Positions 1 through 8,727 of a stretch of DNA of 64,000 nucleotides are shown here, in pieces. A model generated the notes under the pieces. It made no database searches, was not told the origin of the DNA, and saw nothing but the letters and a program-made list of their open reading frames with translations. This DNA is from a bacterium (GTDB lineage Bacteria > Bacillota > Clostridia > Christensenellales > Aristaeellaceae). Numbering within the stretch: position 1 is the stretch's first letter; every line of letters begins with the position of its first letter. The stretch spans positions 31,747-95,746 of the forward strand of contig SFTH01000006.1 in the NCBI GenBank assembly GCA_004563405.1. Direction: 5' to 3'. The translations under genes were made by a program, and so were the position numbers.

Positions 1-79
1 ATTCCTCAGGCGCCTCCGCCCGCGCCGCCGCGAACGCGCACAGCAGCGCCAGCAGCGCGCAGATCCAGTTCCTCTTCAC
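1..79 (-). CDS. N-terminus of a secreted protein (partial, runs off the left edge)
   Basis: Only the first 26 codons lie in the window. They start at a GTG (79-77) preceded by a good SD site (AGAGGTGA). The product begins with a short basic stretch (VKRNW) followed by a hydrophobic Ala/Leu core ending in ARAEA, which reads as a Sec signal peptide with a signal peptidase I site. The mature protein is outside the window, so its function is unknown. About 40 bases upstream lies an element (118-145) that closely resembles the one before the ECF sigma gene at 2298, so this gene is a candidate member of that regulon. Confidence 0.6.
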   Translation of the reverse strand, partial: MKRNWICALLALLCAFAAARAEAPEE

Positions 80-117
80 AGCTGTCACCTCTTTCGATCG
101 CCGCTCTCTACTCTGTT

Positions 118-145
118 TGACGCAAAAAAAGCGGAATTTGTCAGA
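118..145 (-). promoter_or_regulatory. Candidate ECF-sigma promoter
   Basis: Read on the minus strand this is TCTGAC, a spacer containing a run of seven T, then GCGTCA. TGAC and CGTC cores 17 bases apart resemble ECF promoters, which often carry CGTC in the -10. The same arrangement, with the same T run, occurs at 2320-2348 before the ECF sigma gene. It lies 39 bases before the GTG start of the secreted protein. Confidence 0.5.
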
Positions 146-150
146 TGAGG

Positions 151-177
151 AAAAAAAAAGCGCCGGTTCTCCGGCGC
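151..177 (-). terminator. Rho-independent terminator
   Basis: GCGCCGG and CCGGCGC form a 7-bp stem with a 4-base loop. On the minus strand it is followed by nine T. It ends the aldo/keto reductase gene, whose stop lies 8 bases upstream. Confidence 0.85.
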
Positions 178-184
178 AATGGGG

Positions 185-1333
185 TCAGTATCCGAAGAGC
201 TCCGCGGCGGCGCGCAGGTTCTCCCGCACGGGCACCTCGAAGGGACAGCGCGCCTCGCAGGCCCCGCAGTCCGCGCAGTCGCCCGCATGGGACCGAAGCG
301 CGGCGTAGTGCTCGCGCACGGTCTCCGGCACGCTGCCCTGGGCGCGGGCGAGGTTGAAGAACTTGGTGACCGTCGCCACGTCAATCTCCCTCGGGCAGGG
401 GGCGCAGTGGCCGCAGTACATGCAGTGCCCCTTCCAGCTGATCTTCGGAAGCGCCGCCAGGGCAGCCGCGAAGTCCCGCTCCGCATCGGAGGCCTCCTCA
501 TAGGCGAGGTTCGCGCGCAGCTCCTCCAGCGTGCGCGCGCCGGTCATCACGCAGGCCACCGCCGGGCGGGTCAGCGCATAGTGCAGGCACTGGTGTGCGG
601 TGAGCGCCCTTCCCGCCGGAGAATACCGATCACTGAGCATGTCCCCGCCACCGAAGGCCTTCATCACCGTGACGCCCACTCCCTGCCGCTGGCAGGTCTC
701 GTAGAGCTCCTGCCGCCGGGGATCCATGTTCAGCAGGGGGCGCGCGTAGCTCTCCTCCGCCCAGAGATCCTCCACCGCCTCGGTGCCCGGCAGCAGGTCG
801 TAGCAGGGGTTGACGCTGAACATCAAAACGTCGATTTCCCCGCTGGCCACGGCCCGCAGCGCCGCCTCCGGGTTGTGACTGGACACGCCGATGCAGCCGA
901 TTTTCCCCGACGCGCGCAGCTCCCGGGCATAGCGCAGCACCTCGCCCCGCTCGATTGACTCCCACTCGGCGGGAGAATCCACATAGTGGATCATGCCGAT
1001 CTCCACATGGTCGGTCTCCAGGCGGCGCATCTGGTCCTCGAAGCCCGCGCGCACCTCGTCGATTCTGCGGGTGCGCAGATACTGTCCATCCCTCCAGAGC
1101 GTGCACAGGTGGGCCTGAAGCACGAATTTTTCCCGGCGGCCCCGAAGCGCCGCGCCCAGCCCGGAGCGCATTTCCGGATTGGGCGAATAGAGGTCGATGG
1201 CGTTCGCGCCCGCCGCCTCCATCACATCCAGAAACGCGCAGATCTCCCGGGGACTCTTCTCCATGAAGCCCTCGCAGCCCATGCCGATCTCGCCGACCTT
1301 CAGACCGGTGCGGCCCAGCGTGCGGTACACCAT
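185..1333 (-). CDS. Aldo/keto reductase with C-terminal 2[4Fe-4S] ferredoxin domain
   Basis: The 382-residue protein has an N-terminal aldo/keto reductase TIM barrel (YRTLGRTGLKVGEIGMG) and a C-terminal ferredoxin-like domain with two four-cysteine clusters (CMYCGHCAPCP and CADCGACEARCP). Members are anaerobic oxidoreductases that probably pass electrons between Fe-S clusters and a carbonyl or NAD(P) substrate; the substrate is unknown. Of the usual Asp-Tyr-Lys-His tetrad, the Asp/Tyr pair (IDLYSP) and the His (MIHYVD) are visible. The usual Lys position reads FVLQAH, with Gln, so classical reductase chemistry may be altered. I chose the ATG at 1333 because it follows GGGAGG; an open frame upstream to 1450 has no SD. 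The gap of 58 bases to the preceding gene would allow cotranscription with the sigma operon. Confidence 0.85.
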   Translation of the reverse strand: MVYRTLGRTGLKVGEIGMGCEGFMEKSPREICAFLDVMEAAGANAIDLYSPNPEMRSGLGAALRGRREKFVLQAHLCTLWRDGQYLRTRRIDEVRAGFEDQMRRLETDHVEIGMIHYVDSPAEWESIERGEVLRYARELRASGKIGCIGVSSHNPEAALRAVASGEIDVLMFSVNPCYDLLPGTEAVEDLWAEESYARPLLNMDPRRQELYETCQRQGVGVTVMKAFGGGDMLSDRYSPAGRALTAHQCLHYALTRPAVACVMTGARTLEELRANLAYEEASDAERDFAAALAALPKISWKGHCMYCGHCAPCPREIDVATVTKFFNLARAQGSVPETVREHYAALRSHAGDCADCGACEARCPFEVPVRENLRAAAELFGY

Positions 1334-1391
1334 TTCCTCTACCTCCCGATGCGCTCGTTTTCTACCATTATCCCCCATGCGCGCGGCAAAG

Positions 1392-1826
1392 TCAAGCGCC
1401 GTCCGGGAGGCGCACCCCAGCGCCGCAGACCGGGCAGGGCGTCTTTTCAAATTCCAGCGCGGCGACGAGCCTCAACTCCACGAGCTCTCCCCGCCGCGCG
1501 GCGCAGGTCTTTTCCAGGTGAAAACAGGGATCGTCCTTGGCCGCATAGACCCCGTCCATCTCTCCCAGCGCCACCTCCGCCGGCGGCTGGGAGACCCGGT
1601 CCGGCACGTTCTTCCGCCCGGACAGGGCGAAGCGGAACGCGCCCAGCGCCAGCGCGAGGCAGGCCGCGCAGAGCAGCGCGCGCCGCGCCGCCCTTCGGCG
1701 CGCCTCCCGAGCGTGGATGCGCCCGAGGGCGCGCTCCACGCCGTCGCGCACCGGATCCGGCATCTCTCCATAGACTCCGTCCCAGTCCTCCCGGAACAGA
1801 TCGTCTTCCACTTCATTCCACTTCAT
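1392..1826 (-). CDS. Single-pass membrane protein, probable anti-sigma partner
   Basis: The protein has 144 residues: an acidic N-terminal cytoplasmic part (about 1-45), a basic stretch, one membrane segment (about 48-68, LLCAACLALALGAFRFAL), and an outer domain with four cysteines including a CPVC pair near the end. Its start overlaps the end of the ECF sigma gene by 14 bases in another frame, so translation is likely coupled. ECF factors are commonly encoded with a membrane anti-sigma in exactly this arrangement. I see no recognisable anti-sigma domain, so the role is inferred from context and topology. The cysteines could sense redox state or bind a metal. Confidence 0.6.
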   Translation of the reverse strand: MKWNEVEDDLFREDWDGVYGEMPDPVRDGVERALGRIHAREARRRAARRALLCAACLALALGAFRFALSGRKNVPDRVSQPPAEVALGEMDGVYAAKDDPCFHLEKTCAARRGELVELRLVAALEFEKTPCPVCGAGVRLPDGA

Positions 1827-2298
1827 GCTTCAACATCCTCCCCAGCATCCTCCGCGCCGTGCGCAGGCGCTCGCGCAGCCGGCCCTCCGGCACATCCAGC
1901 ATGCGCGCAATCTCCCCCGTGGTGTACCGCTGCGCATAGTAGAGCACCACGGGCAGGCGGTACTTGTCCGGCAACAGGGAGACCGCTGCCTCCAGCTCCG
2001 TGACCCTGCGGGGCGTCGGCTGGCGCAGCGCCTCCACGCTTGCCTCCACCGCACGCCGCTGCTTCAGGCTCCGGCGCTGAAGGTTGCGGCACTCGTTTAT
2101 GGTGATGCGGTTCATCCAAGCGGGGAAGCGCTCCGGATCCCGCAGCTGGCCCCGCTTGAGCCAGCCCTGGAAGACCGCCTCCTGCACCGCGTCCGCACAG
2201 TCCTGCTCGTTGGAGAGGATGGCGCGCGCCGTGCGGTAGAGCGCGGGCGCGCATGCGCGGATTCTCTGCTGGTACTCCCGCTCGTCCATCAAGCACAT
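1813..2298 (-). CDS. ECF-family RNA polymerase sigma factor
   Basis: The product of about 161 residues has sigma region 2 (ALYRTARAILSNEQDCADAV, then QEAVFQGWLK) and region 4 (LLPDKYRLPVVLYYAQRYTT followed by the helix-turn-helix GEIARMLDVPEGRLRERL). Regions 1 and 3 are absent, as expected for the extracytoplasmic function class. It would direct RNA polymerase to a small regulon in response to an envelope or environmental signal. The ATG at 2298 has AGAGG 7 bases upstream; a second ATG at 2289 is possible. The likely anti-sigma gene overlaps its 3' end, and a candidate self-recognised promoter lies just upstream (2320-2348). Confidence 0.88.
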   Translation of the reverse strand: MCLMDEREYQQRIRACAPALYRTARAILSNEQDCADAVQEAVFQGWLKRGQLRDPERFPAWMNRITINECRNLQRRSLKQRRAVEASVEALRQPTPRRVTELEAAVSLLPDKYRLPVVLYYAQRYTTGEIARMLDVPEGRLRERLRTARRMLGRMLKHEVE

Positions 2299-2319
2299 CC
2301 ACTCCCCTCTGTATCTCAA

Positions 2320-2348
2320 TGACGCCAAAAAAAGCCGCTTGCGTCAGA
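2320..2348 (-). promoter_or_regulatory. Candidate autoregulatory ECF promoter
   Basis: On the minus strand the site reads TCTGAC, an 18-base spacer with seven T, then GGCGTCA. It matches the element at 118-145 in both boxes and in the T run. It lies 22 bases before the sigma start codon, giving a very short leader. Sharing of the motif suggests that the sigma factor activates its own operon and the secreted-protein gene at the left edge. Confidence 0.5.
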
Positions 2349-2446
2349 AGTCTCTTTGTTAAATTTCAGCGCACATCCCCTGAAATCCTGCCCCGCGCGC
2401 CCATTGTTAAAAATCGGTTTATCGAAAATTTTTCGGTCAGCAGTGG

Positions 2447-2475
2447 TTGACAAAGCCTCCGGTTTGTGTTAAACT
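2447..2475 (+). promoter_or_regulatory. Sigma-A promoter of the first T-box operon
   Basis: TTGACA (2447-2452) and TAAACT (2470-2475) are separated by 17 bases. Transcription should begin near 2482, at the start of the T-box leader. Confidence 0.8.
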
Positions 2476-2481
2476 CAGTTT

Positions 2482-2763
2482 CACAATTGAACATCACTCC
2501 AAAGACGATGACGAAGACGGTTGGGGCGCATGCCTGCAGAGAGTCGGTGGCTGGTGAGAACCGACGGCAGAGGCTCCGCAAAACCTATCACTTCCGAGTT
2601 GGAGCCCTGAAAGTACATGGCAATTAGGGGCTTTCGTGATTGCTGCGTGAATGCGAAGGGCTTGTTGGAGCCCGTTGAGGGGCAGCCGGATTGGCTGCAA
2701 TTTGAGTGGTACCGCGAGTGTGTCTGCACCCGTCTCAAGGCAAATGCTTTGGGACGGTTTTTT
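2482..2763 (+). promoter_or_regulatory. T-box riboswitch leader 1 (probable isoleucine specifier)
   Basis: The invariant T-box sequence GAGTGGTACCGCG is at 2704-2716. Stem I shows the K-turn bases GATGA, the AG-bulge CAGAGAG and an apical GGTGAGAA loop. A terminator (CCGTCTCAAGGC at 2730-2741 pairing with 2746-2757, then six T) competes with the antiterminator. In the specifier loop, between AACC and CTTC, the strand reads TATCA. The codon followed by a purine is then ATC, isoleucine. Uncharged tRNA binding would stabilise the antiterminator and turn on the ligase gene downstream. T-box identity is certain from sequence; the specifier assignment is my hand folding and should be checked with a covariance model. 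Confidence 0.93.
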
Positions 2764-2796
2764 ATTATCCACGACAGAAAGAGGGTTTACGAAACG

Positions 2797-5052
2797 ATGG
2801 ACAACATGCTCACCCAACTTCAGGAGATCGCGCTGCGCATCCGCGAAATGCGCGCCGTCATGAACTTCTCCACCCACACGATGGCGGAGCGGACCGGAGT
2901 CTCCGAGGAGGCCTACATTCAATATGAAAGCGGCGACGTGGACCTGCCCTTTACCTTCATCCACAAGTGCGCCCTCGCCTTCGGCATTGAAATTACCGAC
3001 CTTCTGGAGGGCCAGAGCGCGCATCTGTCCAACTACACCGTGACCCGCCGGGATCGGGGCATCACCACCGCCCGGGAGGAGGGCATCACCATCCAGAGCC
3101 TGGCGCCCATGTTCCGCCAGAAGATCGCCGAGCCCTTCTGGGTGAGATACGACTATCTGCCCGAGCAGCAGAACAAGCCCATTCACCAGACCACCCACTC
3201 CGGCCAGGAGTTCGACCTGGTCATCAGCGGCACGCTGAAGGTGCAGGTGGGCGACCACACCGAGGTATTGAACGAGGGCGACAGCATCTACTACAATTCC
3301 TCCACCCCCCACGGCATGATCGCCGTGGACGGTAGGGAGTGCGTATTCCTGGCGGTGGTGCTGCCCGGCGAGGACGTGCCCCAGCAGGAGATTCGCGACA
3401 GCCTGATCTCCGCCAGCAGGTCCGAGGAGCTGATCTGCGAAAAGTTCATCACCTGCGAGGAAAACGAAAACGGCCTGTGCACGGCCATCCGCTTCAAGAA
3501 CGAGGACGAGTTCAACTTCGGCTTCGACATCGTGGACGCCATCGCGGACAAATACCCCGAAAAACTCGCCATGCTGCACCTGGACAGCGAAAAGACCGAG
3601 CGCCGCTTCACCTTCCGGGACATGAAGCGCCTCTCCGCCCAGGCTGCAAACTACTTCACCTCTCTGGGCATCGAGAAGGGCGACCGCGTGATGCTGGTGC
3701 TGCGCCGCCACTGGCAGTTCTGGCCCTGCATCACCGCGCTGCACAAGATGGGCGCCATCGCCATCCCCGCAACCGATCAGTTGCTCGCCCACGACTTTGA
3801 ATACCGCTTCGAGGCGGCGGGCGTGAAGGCCATCGTATGCACCGCTGACGGCCATGTGGCCGAGCAGGTGGAGCAGGCGAAGGGCGGAGAAAAACTGATC
3901 AAGGTGCTCGTGCGCGGCTCCCGCCCCGGCTGGCACGACTTCGACGCCGAGAGCGCGCTGTTCTCCCGCAACTACGAGCGCACCGCGGACACACCCTGCG
4001 GCGACGACCCGATGCTGATGTTCTTCACCTCCGGCACCACCGGATATCCGAAGATCGCCGTGCACAGCTACAAGTATCCGCTGGGACACTACATCACCGC
4101 GAAGTACTGGCACAGCGTACACCGGGACGGCCTGCACTTCACCATCTCCGACACCGGCTGGGGCAAGGCACTCTGGGGCAAGTACTACGGCCAGTGGCTG
4201 TGCGAAGGCGCAGTGTTCACCTACGACTTCGTGCGCTTCGACGCCTCGGACATCCTGCCGCTGTTCGGTAAGTACTCCATCACCACCTTCTGCGCGCCGC
4301 CGACCATGTACCGCATGATGATCCGCCAGGATCTGAGCAAGTACGACTTCAGCAGCGTGGTGCACGCCACCACCGCCGGCGAGGCCCTGAACCCCGAGGT
4401 GTTCAACATCTTTGAAAAGCAGACGGGCCTGCGCATCATGGAGGGCTTCGGTCAGACCGAAACCACCCTCTCCATCGCCAACCTCATGGGCGACAGCCAC
4501 AAGATCGGCTCCATGGGCAAGCCCATGCCGCTGTACGACATCGCGCTGCTGGACCCCGACGGCAACCCCGTGGGCACCGGTGTGAGCGGCGAAATCTGCA
4601 TCCGCACCTCCGACAAGATCCCCTGCGGCCTGTTCCTGGGCTACTACCACGACGTAGCCCGCACCGACGAGGTCTGGCACGACGGCTGGTATCACACCGG
4701 CGACGTGGCCTGGCAGGATGAGGACGGCTTCCTCTGGTATGTGGGCCGCGCGGACGACGTGATCAAGTCCTCCGGCTACCGCATCGGGCCGTTCGAAATC
4801 GAGAGCGTCATCATGGAGCTGCCCTACGTTCTGGAGTGCGGCGTGTCCGCCGCGCCGGACGAAGTGCGCGGCCAGGTGGTCAAGGCCAGCATCGTGCTCA
4901 CCAAGGGTACCCAGCCCAGCGAGGAGCTGAAAAAGGAGATTCAGACCTACGTCAAGGAGCACACCGCGCCCTACAAGTATCCCCGCATCGTGGTCTTCCG
5001 CGACGAGCTGCCCAAGACCATCAGCGGCAAGATCCAGCGCAACAAACTTTAA
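2797..5052 (+). CDS. XRE-type HTH / cupin / AMP-forming acyl-CoA synthetase fusion
   Basis: The 751-residue protein has three parts. Residues about 10-65 are an XRE-like helix-turn-helix. Residues about 115-195 are a cupin (HSGQEFDLVISGTLKVQVGD, SSTPHG). From about 215 to the end it is an acyl-CoA synthetase. The ligase half has the P-loop FFTSGTTGYPK (about 408), GFGQTETT (about 550), YHTGD (about 631) and the C-terminal catalytic lysine context TISGKIQR. It should activate a carboxylic acid with ATP and CoA. HTH-cupin proteins normally are small-molecule-responsive repressors, so fusion to an enzyme is unusual. The ATG at 2797 follows GAGGG and lies just past the T-box terminator. Transcription depends on leader 1. 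The substrate is unknown; context suggests a branched-chain or other short acid. Confidence 0.85.
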   Translation: MDNMLTQLQEIALRIREMRAVMNFSTHTMAERTGVSEEAYIQYESGDVDLPFTFIHKCALAFGIEITDLLEGQSAHLSNYTVTRRDRGITTAREEGITIQSLAPMFRQKIAEPFWVRYDYLPEQQNKPIHQTTHSGQEFDLVISGTLKVQVGDHTEVLNEGDSIYYNSSTPHGMIAVDGRECVFLAVVLPGEDVPQQEIRDSLISASRSEELICEKFITCEENENGLCTAIRFKNEDEFNFGFDIVDAIADKYPEKLAMLHLDSEKTERRFTFRDMKRLSAQAANYFTSLGIEKGDRVMLVLRRHWQFWPCITALHKMGAIAIPATDQLLAHDFEYRFEAAGVKAIVCTADGHVAEQVEQAKGGEKLIKVLVRGSRPGWHDFDAESALFSRNYERTADTPCGDDPMLMFFTSGTTGYPKIAVHSYKYPLGHYITAKYWHSVHRDGLHFTISDTGWGKALWGKYYGQWLCEGAVFTYDFVRFDASDILPLFGKYSITTFCAPPTMYRMMIRQDLSKYDFSSVVHATTAGEALNPEVFNIFEKQTGLRIMEGFGQTETTLSIANLMGDSHKIGSMGKPMPLYDIALLDPDGNPVGTGVSGEICIRTSDKIPCGLFLGYYHDVARTDEVWHDGWYHTGDVAWQDEDGFLWYVGRADDVIKSSGYRIGPFEIESVIMELPYVLECGVSAAPDEVRGQVVKASIVLTKGTQPSEELKKEIQTYVKEHTAPYKYPRIVVFRDELPKTISGKIQRNKL

Positions 5053-5095
5053 CGTATAAAAACGGGTATATTTTCGATTCATCGGAATTTCTTCG

Positions 5096-5124
5096 TTGAC
5101 AAATGCGCGGAAATGAGATAAGAT
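5096..5124 (+). promoter_or_regulatory. Sigma-A promoter of the second T-box operon
   Basis: A perfect TTGACA (5096-5101) is followed after 17 bases by TAAGAT (5119-5124). It lies in the 390-base gap after the first ligase gene; the rest of that gap is the second T-box leader. Confidence 0.8.
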
Positions 5125-5130
5125 AGGTGC

Positions 5131-5437
5131 AATCGAATCAAAAAGCGATGAAGGAGAGTGCCAGGGCAATTCCCGTTTCAGAGAAGTGGCGGCGGGTGCA
5201 AGCCACAAACGCGGAGGCCGGACGCATCTGCATCTCCCGAGCCGGAAGGAAGAAAGCGCGCCGTGAGTAGAGCCTTCCCGTGATTGCTGCGTGAATGCAA
5301 AGGGCTTGTCTGAGCCCGTAGAGAGGCGGCAGCCTGCCGCAATTTGAGTGGTACCGCGGGCACTGATTTCAAACGCTCGTCTCAAAGATCTTGTTTCTTT
5401 GCGGCGGGCGTTTCTGCATCCCGCGCCCCACGGGAGG
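5131..5437 (+). promoter_or_regulatory. T-box riboswitch leader 2 (specifier uncertain)
   Basis: The T-box sequence GAGTGGTACCGCGG is at 5346-5359. Stem I carries GATGA, the AG-bulge CAGAGAAG and the GGGTGCAA loop. A long hairpin (5371-5387 with 5397-5413, one mismatch) sits where the terminator belongs, but its 3' T tract is short (TTTCTGC). A second hairpin, TCCCG (5419-5423) with CGGGA (5431-5435), covers part of the SD site of the next gene. The specifier strand reads CTGCA before TCTCC, giving UGC (Cys) by the purine rule or CUG (Leu) one base earlier; I cannot decide. Its middle section is almost identical to leader 1. Confidence 0.9.
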
Positions 5438-5442
5438 AAGAA

Positions 5443-6105
5443 ATGGAATTCAAGCGCATTGTGCTGCTCTCCGGCCACTACGGGAGCGGCAAGACCAACA
5501 TCGCCGTGAACCTGGCGCTGCGCCTGAAGCAGGAGCGGGCGCGGGTGGCCATCGCGGACATCGACATCGTCAACCCCTACTTCCGCACCCGGGATTCCCA
5601 GGCGGAGCTGGAGGCGGCGGGCATACGGCTGATCTCTTCGGAGTTCGCCTCGTCCAACGTGGATCTTCCCGCCCTGCCCCAGGACGTGTACGCCATTACG
5701 GACGATCCCACGCTCAGCGCCGTGATCGACGTGGGCGGCGACGACCGGGGCGCGCTGGCGCTGGGCCGCTGGCGGGAGGCGATTCTCGCGGAGGACAACT
5801 ACGAAATGCTGCTGGTGGTCAACCGTTACCGCCCCCTGACTCGGGACGCGCAGAGCACGCTGGAGGTCATGCGGGAGATCGAGACCGCCGCGGGCATGCG
5901 CTTCACCGCCGTGGTCAACAACTCCAACCTCGGCGAGGAAACCGCGGCGGAGGACGTGCTCGCCTCCATGCCCTACGCGCTGGAAATCTGCGCGCGCACG
6001 GGGCTTCCCCTGAAGTTCACCGCCGTGCACGACACCCTCTGTCCCGTCCTGAAGGGCAGAATTGACAATCTCTTTCCGCTGAAGCTGCAGCGGAAGATCA
6101 CATGA
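5443..6105 (+). CDS. MinD/ParA/CobQ-type P-loop ATPase of the 2-oxoacid oxidoreductase operon
   Basis: The 220-residue protein opens with a deviant Walker A (SGHYGSGKTNIAVNLAL) and has a switch-like segment DIDIVNPYFRTRDS and a DVGGDDRGA motif, placing it in the SIMIBI class with MinD, ParA and CobQ/CobB. It is the first gene behind T-box leader 2 and is followed after 28 bases by the ferredoxin subunit, so it belongs to the oxidoreductase operon. A role in Fe-S cluster delivery or complex assembly, as in Mrp/NBP35 relatives, is possible, but no CxxC cluster-binding motif is visible. The start has GGGAGG 5 bases upstream. Confidence 0.75.
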   Translation: MEFKRIVLLSGHYGSGKTNIAVNLALRLKQERARVAIADIDIVNPYFRTRDSQAELEAAGIRLISSEFASSNVDLPALPQDVYAITDDPTLSAVIDVGGDDRGALALGRWREAILAEDNYEMLLVVNRYRPLTRDAQSTLEVMREIETAAGMRFTAVVNNSNLGEETAAEDVLASMPYALEICARTGLPLKFTAVHDTLCPVLKGRIDNLFPLKLQRKIT

Positions 6106-6133
6106 GGAAAGAACGAAAAGAGGAGAGAAGAAC

Positions 6134-6340
6134 ATGGCAAAGCTGACTTTTCGAACGGACCGCTGCAAGGGCTGTGGGCTGTGCGTGAGCGCCTGCCCCA
6201 AGGGCCTGCTCGCGATCGCGAAGGACAAGATCAACCAGAAGGGCCATCATCCGGTGGAGCTGACCGACCCGGAGAAGTGCGTGGGCTGCGCAAGCTGCGC
6301 GATCATGTGCCCGGACTGCATCATCGAAGTGGAAAGGTGA
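6134..6340 (+). CDS. 2-oxoacid:ferredoxin oxidoreductase, delta (ferredoxin) subunit
   Basis: This 68-residue protein is a 2[4Fe-4S] ferredoxin with CKGCGLCVSACP near the start and CVGCASCAIMCP in the second half. In four-subunit keto-acid oxidoreductases this subunit relays electrons between the thiamine site and external ferredoxin. It is followed 10 bases later by the alpha subunit gene, matching the delta-alpha-beta-gamma order known for VOR/KOR enzymes. The SD is AGGAGA. Confidence 0.9.
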   Translation: MAKLTFRTDRCKGCGLCVSACPKGLLAIAKDKINQKGHHPVELTDPEKCVGCASCAIMCPDCIIEVER

Positions 6341-6350
6341 GGTAAGGAAC

Positions 6351-7414
6351 ATGGCTGAAAAGGTATTGATGAAGGGCAACGAGGCCATCGCGGAGGCCGC
6401 GATCCAGGCCGGTTGCCGGCACTACTTCGGGTATCCCATCACGCCGCAGACGGAGGTCGCCGCCTATATGGCCAAGCGCATGCCCAAGATCGGCGGATGC
6501 TTTCTGCAGGCGGAGAGCGAAATCGGCGCCATCAACATGGTCTACGGCGTGGCCTCCACGGGCCATCGCGTGATGACCTCCTCCTCCAGCCCGGGAATCT
6601 CCCTGAAGGGCGAGGGGCTCTCCTACATGGCGGGCGCGGAGCTTCCGGCGCTGGTGGTGAACGTGCAGCGCGGCGGCCCCGGACTGGGCGGCATCCAGCC
6701 CTCCCAGTCGGACTACTTCCAGGCCACCCGCGGCGCGGGCCACGGCGACTTCCACATGCTGGTGCTCGCCCCCGCGAGCGTGCAGGAGATGGCCGATCTG
6801 ACCATCAGGGGCTTCGACCTGGCGGACAAGTACCGCATGACGGTCATGCTGCTGGCGGACGGCACCATGGGCCAGATGATGGAGCCCGTGGAAATCCATG
6901 CGCCTGAAATTCACACGTACGACCGCTCCTGGGCCGTGACCGGCACGAAGATGGCGCGCAAGCACAACGTCATCAACTCCCTGAGTCTGGATCCCTATGA
7001 GCTGGAGCAGATGAACGTCACCCGCTTTGAGCGCTACCGGGCCATCGAGGAGAACGAGACGCTCTACGAGGAATACAGGATGGACGACGCGCAGATCTGC
7101 GTCGTGGCCTTCGGCATTGCGGCCCGCGTCGCCAAGAACGCCATCAACGCCGCGCGCAAGGAGGGCGTGAAGGTGGGCCTGATTCGCCCGATCACCCTGT
7201 GGCCCTTCCCGAAGAAGGCGCTGAAGAAGGCTGCAGAGCACTGCGAAAGCTTCATCTCCGTGGAGCTCAACATGGGCCAGATGATCGAGGATGTCCGCCT
7301 GGCCATCGAGTGCAAGCGCCCCGTGGCGCTGTGCAACCGCGCCGGCGGCGTGATTCCCAGCCCGGAAGAGGTTTACGCCAAGATCATGGAAGCTGCCAAA
7401 GGAGGTGCCCGGTA

Positions 7415-7415
<1 letters not shown>
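6351..7415 (+). CDS. vorB: 2-oxoacid:ferredoxin oxidoreductase, alpha subunit (VorB-like)
   Basis: The 354-residue product carries the pyrimidine-binding domain (GNEAIAEAAIQAGCRHYFGY, PITPQTEV) and the downstream domain II typical of alpha subunits. With the beta, gamma and delta subunits it forms the thiamine-pyrophosphate enzyme that interconverts a 2-oxoacid plus CoA with an acyl-CoA, CO2 and reduced ferredoxin. Overall resemblance and the adjacent branched-chain aminotransferase favour a 3-methyl-2-oxobutanoate (VOR) substrate class over 2-oxoglutarate. The reaction is reversible with strong reductants, and T-box control suggests use in the carboxylating direction. The last base of its stop codon is shared with the next start (TAATG). 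Confidence 0.88.
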
Positions 7416-8172
<757 letters not shown>

Positions 8173-8176
<4 letters not shown>

Positions 8177-8706
8177 CTCATTCCTTCCTGATCGCAGGCT
8201 TTGGCGGACAGGGCCTCCTGTTCGCGGGCAAGTTTCTGGTGTACAAGGGCATGCTGGAGGGCAAGGAGGTCTCCTGGCTCCCCTCCTACGGCCCGGAGAT
8301 GCGCGGCGGCACGGCAAACTGCTCCGTGATCGTCAGCGACGATCCCGTGGGTTCCCCCATCGTGGATCACCCCGACGTGCTGATGGTGATGAACCTGCCG
8401 TCCCTGGACAAGTATGAAAACGCGGTGCAGAGCGGCGGCATGATCTTCGTGGATTCCACGCTGATCGAGCGCAAGGTGGAGCGCACGGACGTGAAGACCT
8501 TCTACATTCCCGCGACCCGCATGGCGGCGGAGGGCGGCATCACCACCCTGGCCAACATGATCATCACGGGCAAGATTCTCAAGGAACTGGGCGAATTTGA
8601 CGAGGCGGGCGTGGAGGCCGCGCTGCACAAGGTGGTCTCCGCCAAGCACCCCGAAATGTACGACGTCAACCTGAAGGCACTCAGGCTCGGCCGGGACTAC
8701 GAATGA
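8173..8706 (+). CDS. 2-oxoacid:ferredoxin oxidoreductase, gamma subunit
   Basis: The 177-residue protein begins with the gamma-subunit motif GFGGQGLLFAGKFL and contains SYGPEMRGGTANCSVIVS, both typical of the family and involved in CoA/substrate handling. It completes the complex of 6134-8706. It overlaps the beta gene by 4 bases, so translation is coupled, and precedes the aminotransferase by 21 bases. Confidence 0.9.
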
Positions 8707-8727
8707 AATCCTGAGGAGGAATGAAAC

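Noticed and set aside
2494..6234. Very long open frame on the minus strand (1246 codons) opposite the ligase, ATPase and T-box leaders
   Set aside because: It crosses two T-box leaders and clear plus-strand genes, has no SD, and its translation is low-complexity (Val, Gly, His, Ala). High GC makes antisense frames long. The same applies to frames opposite other genes.
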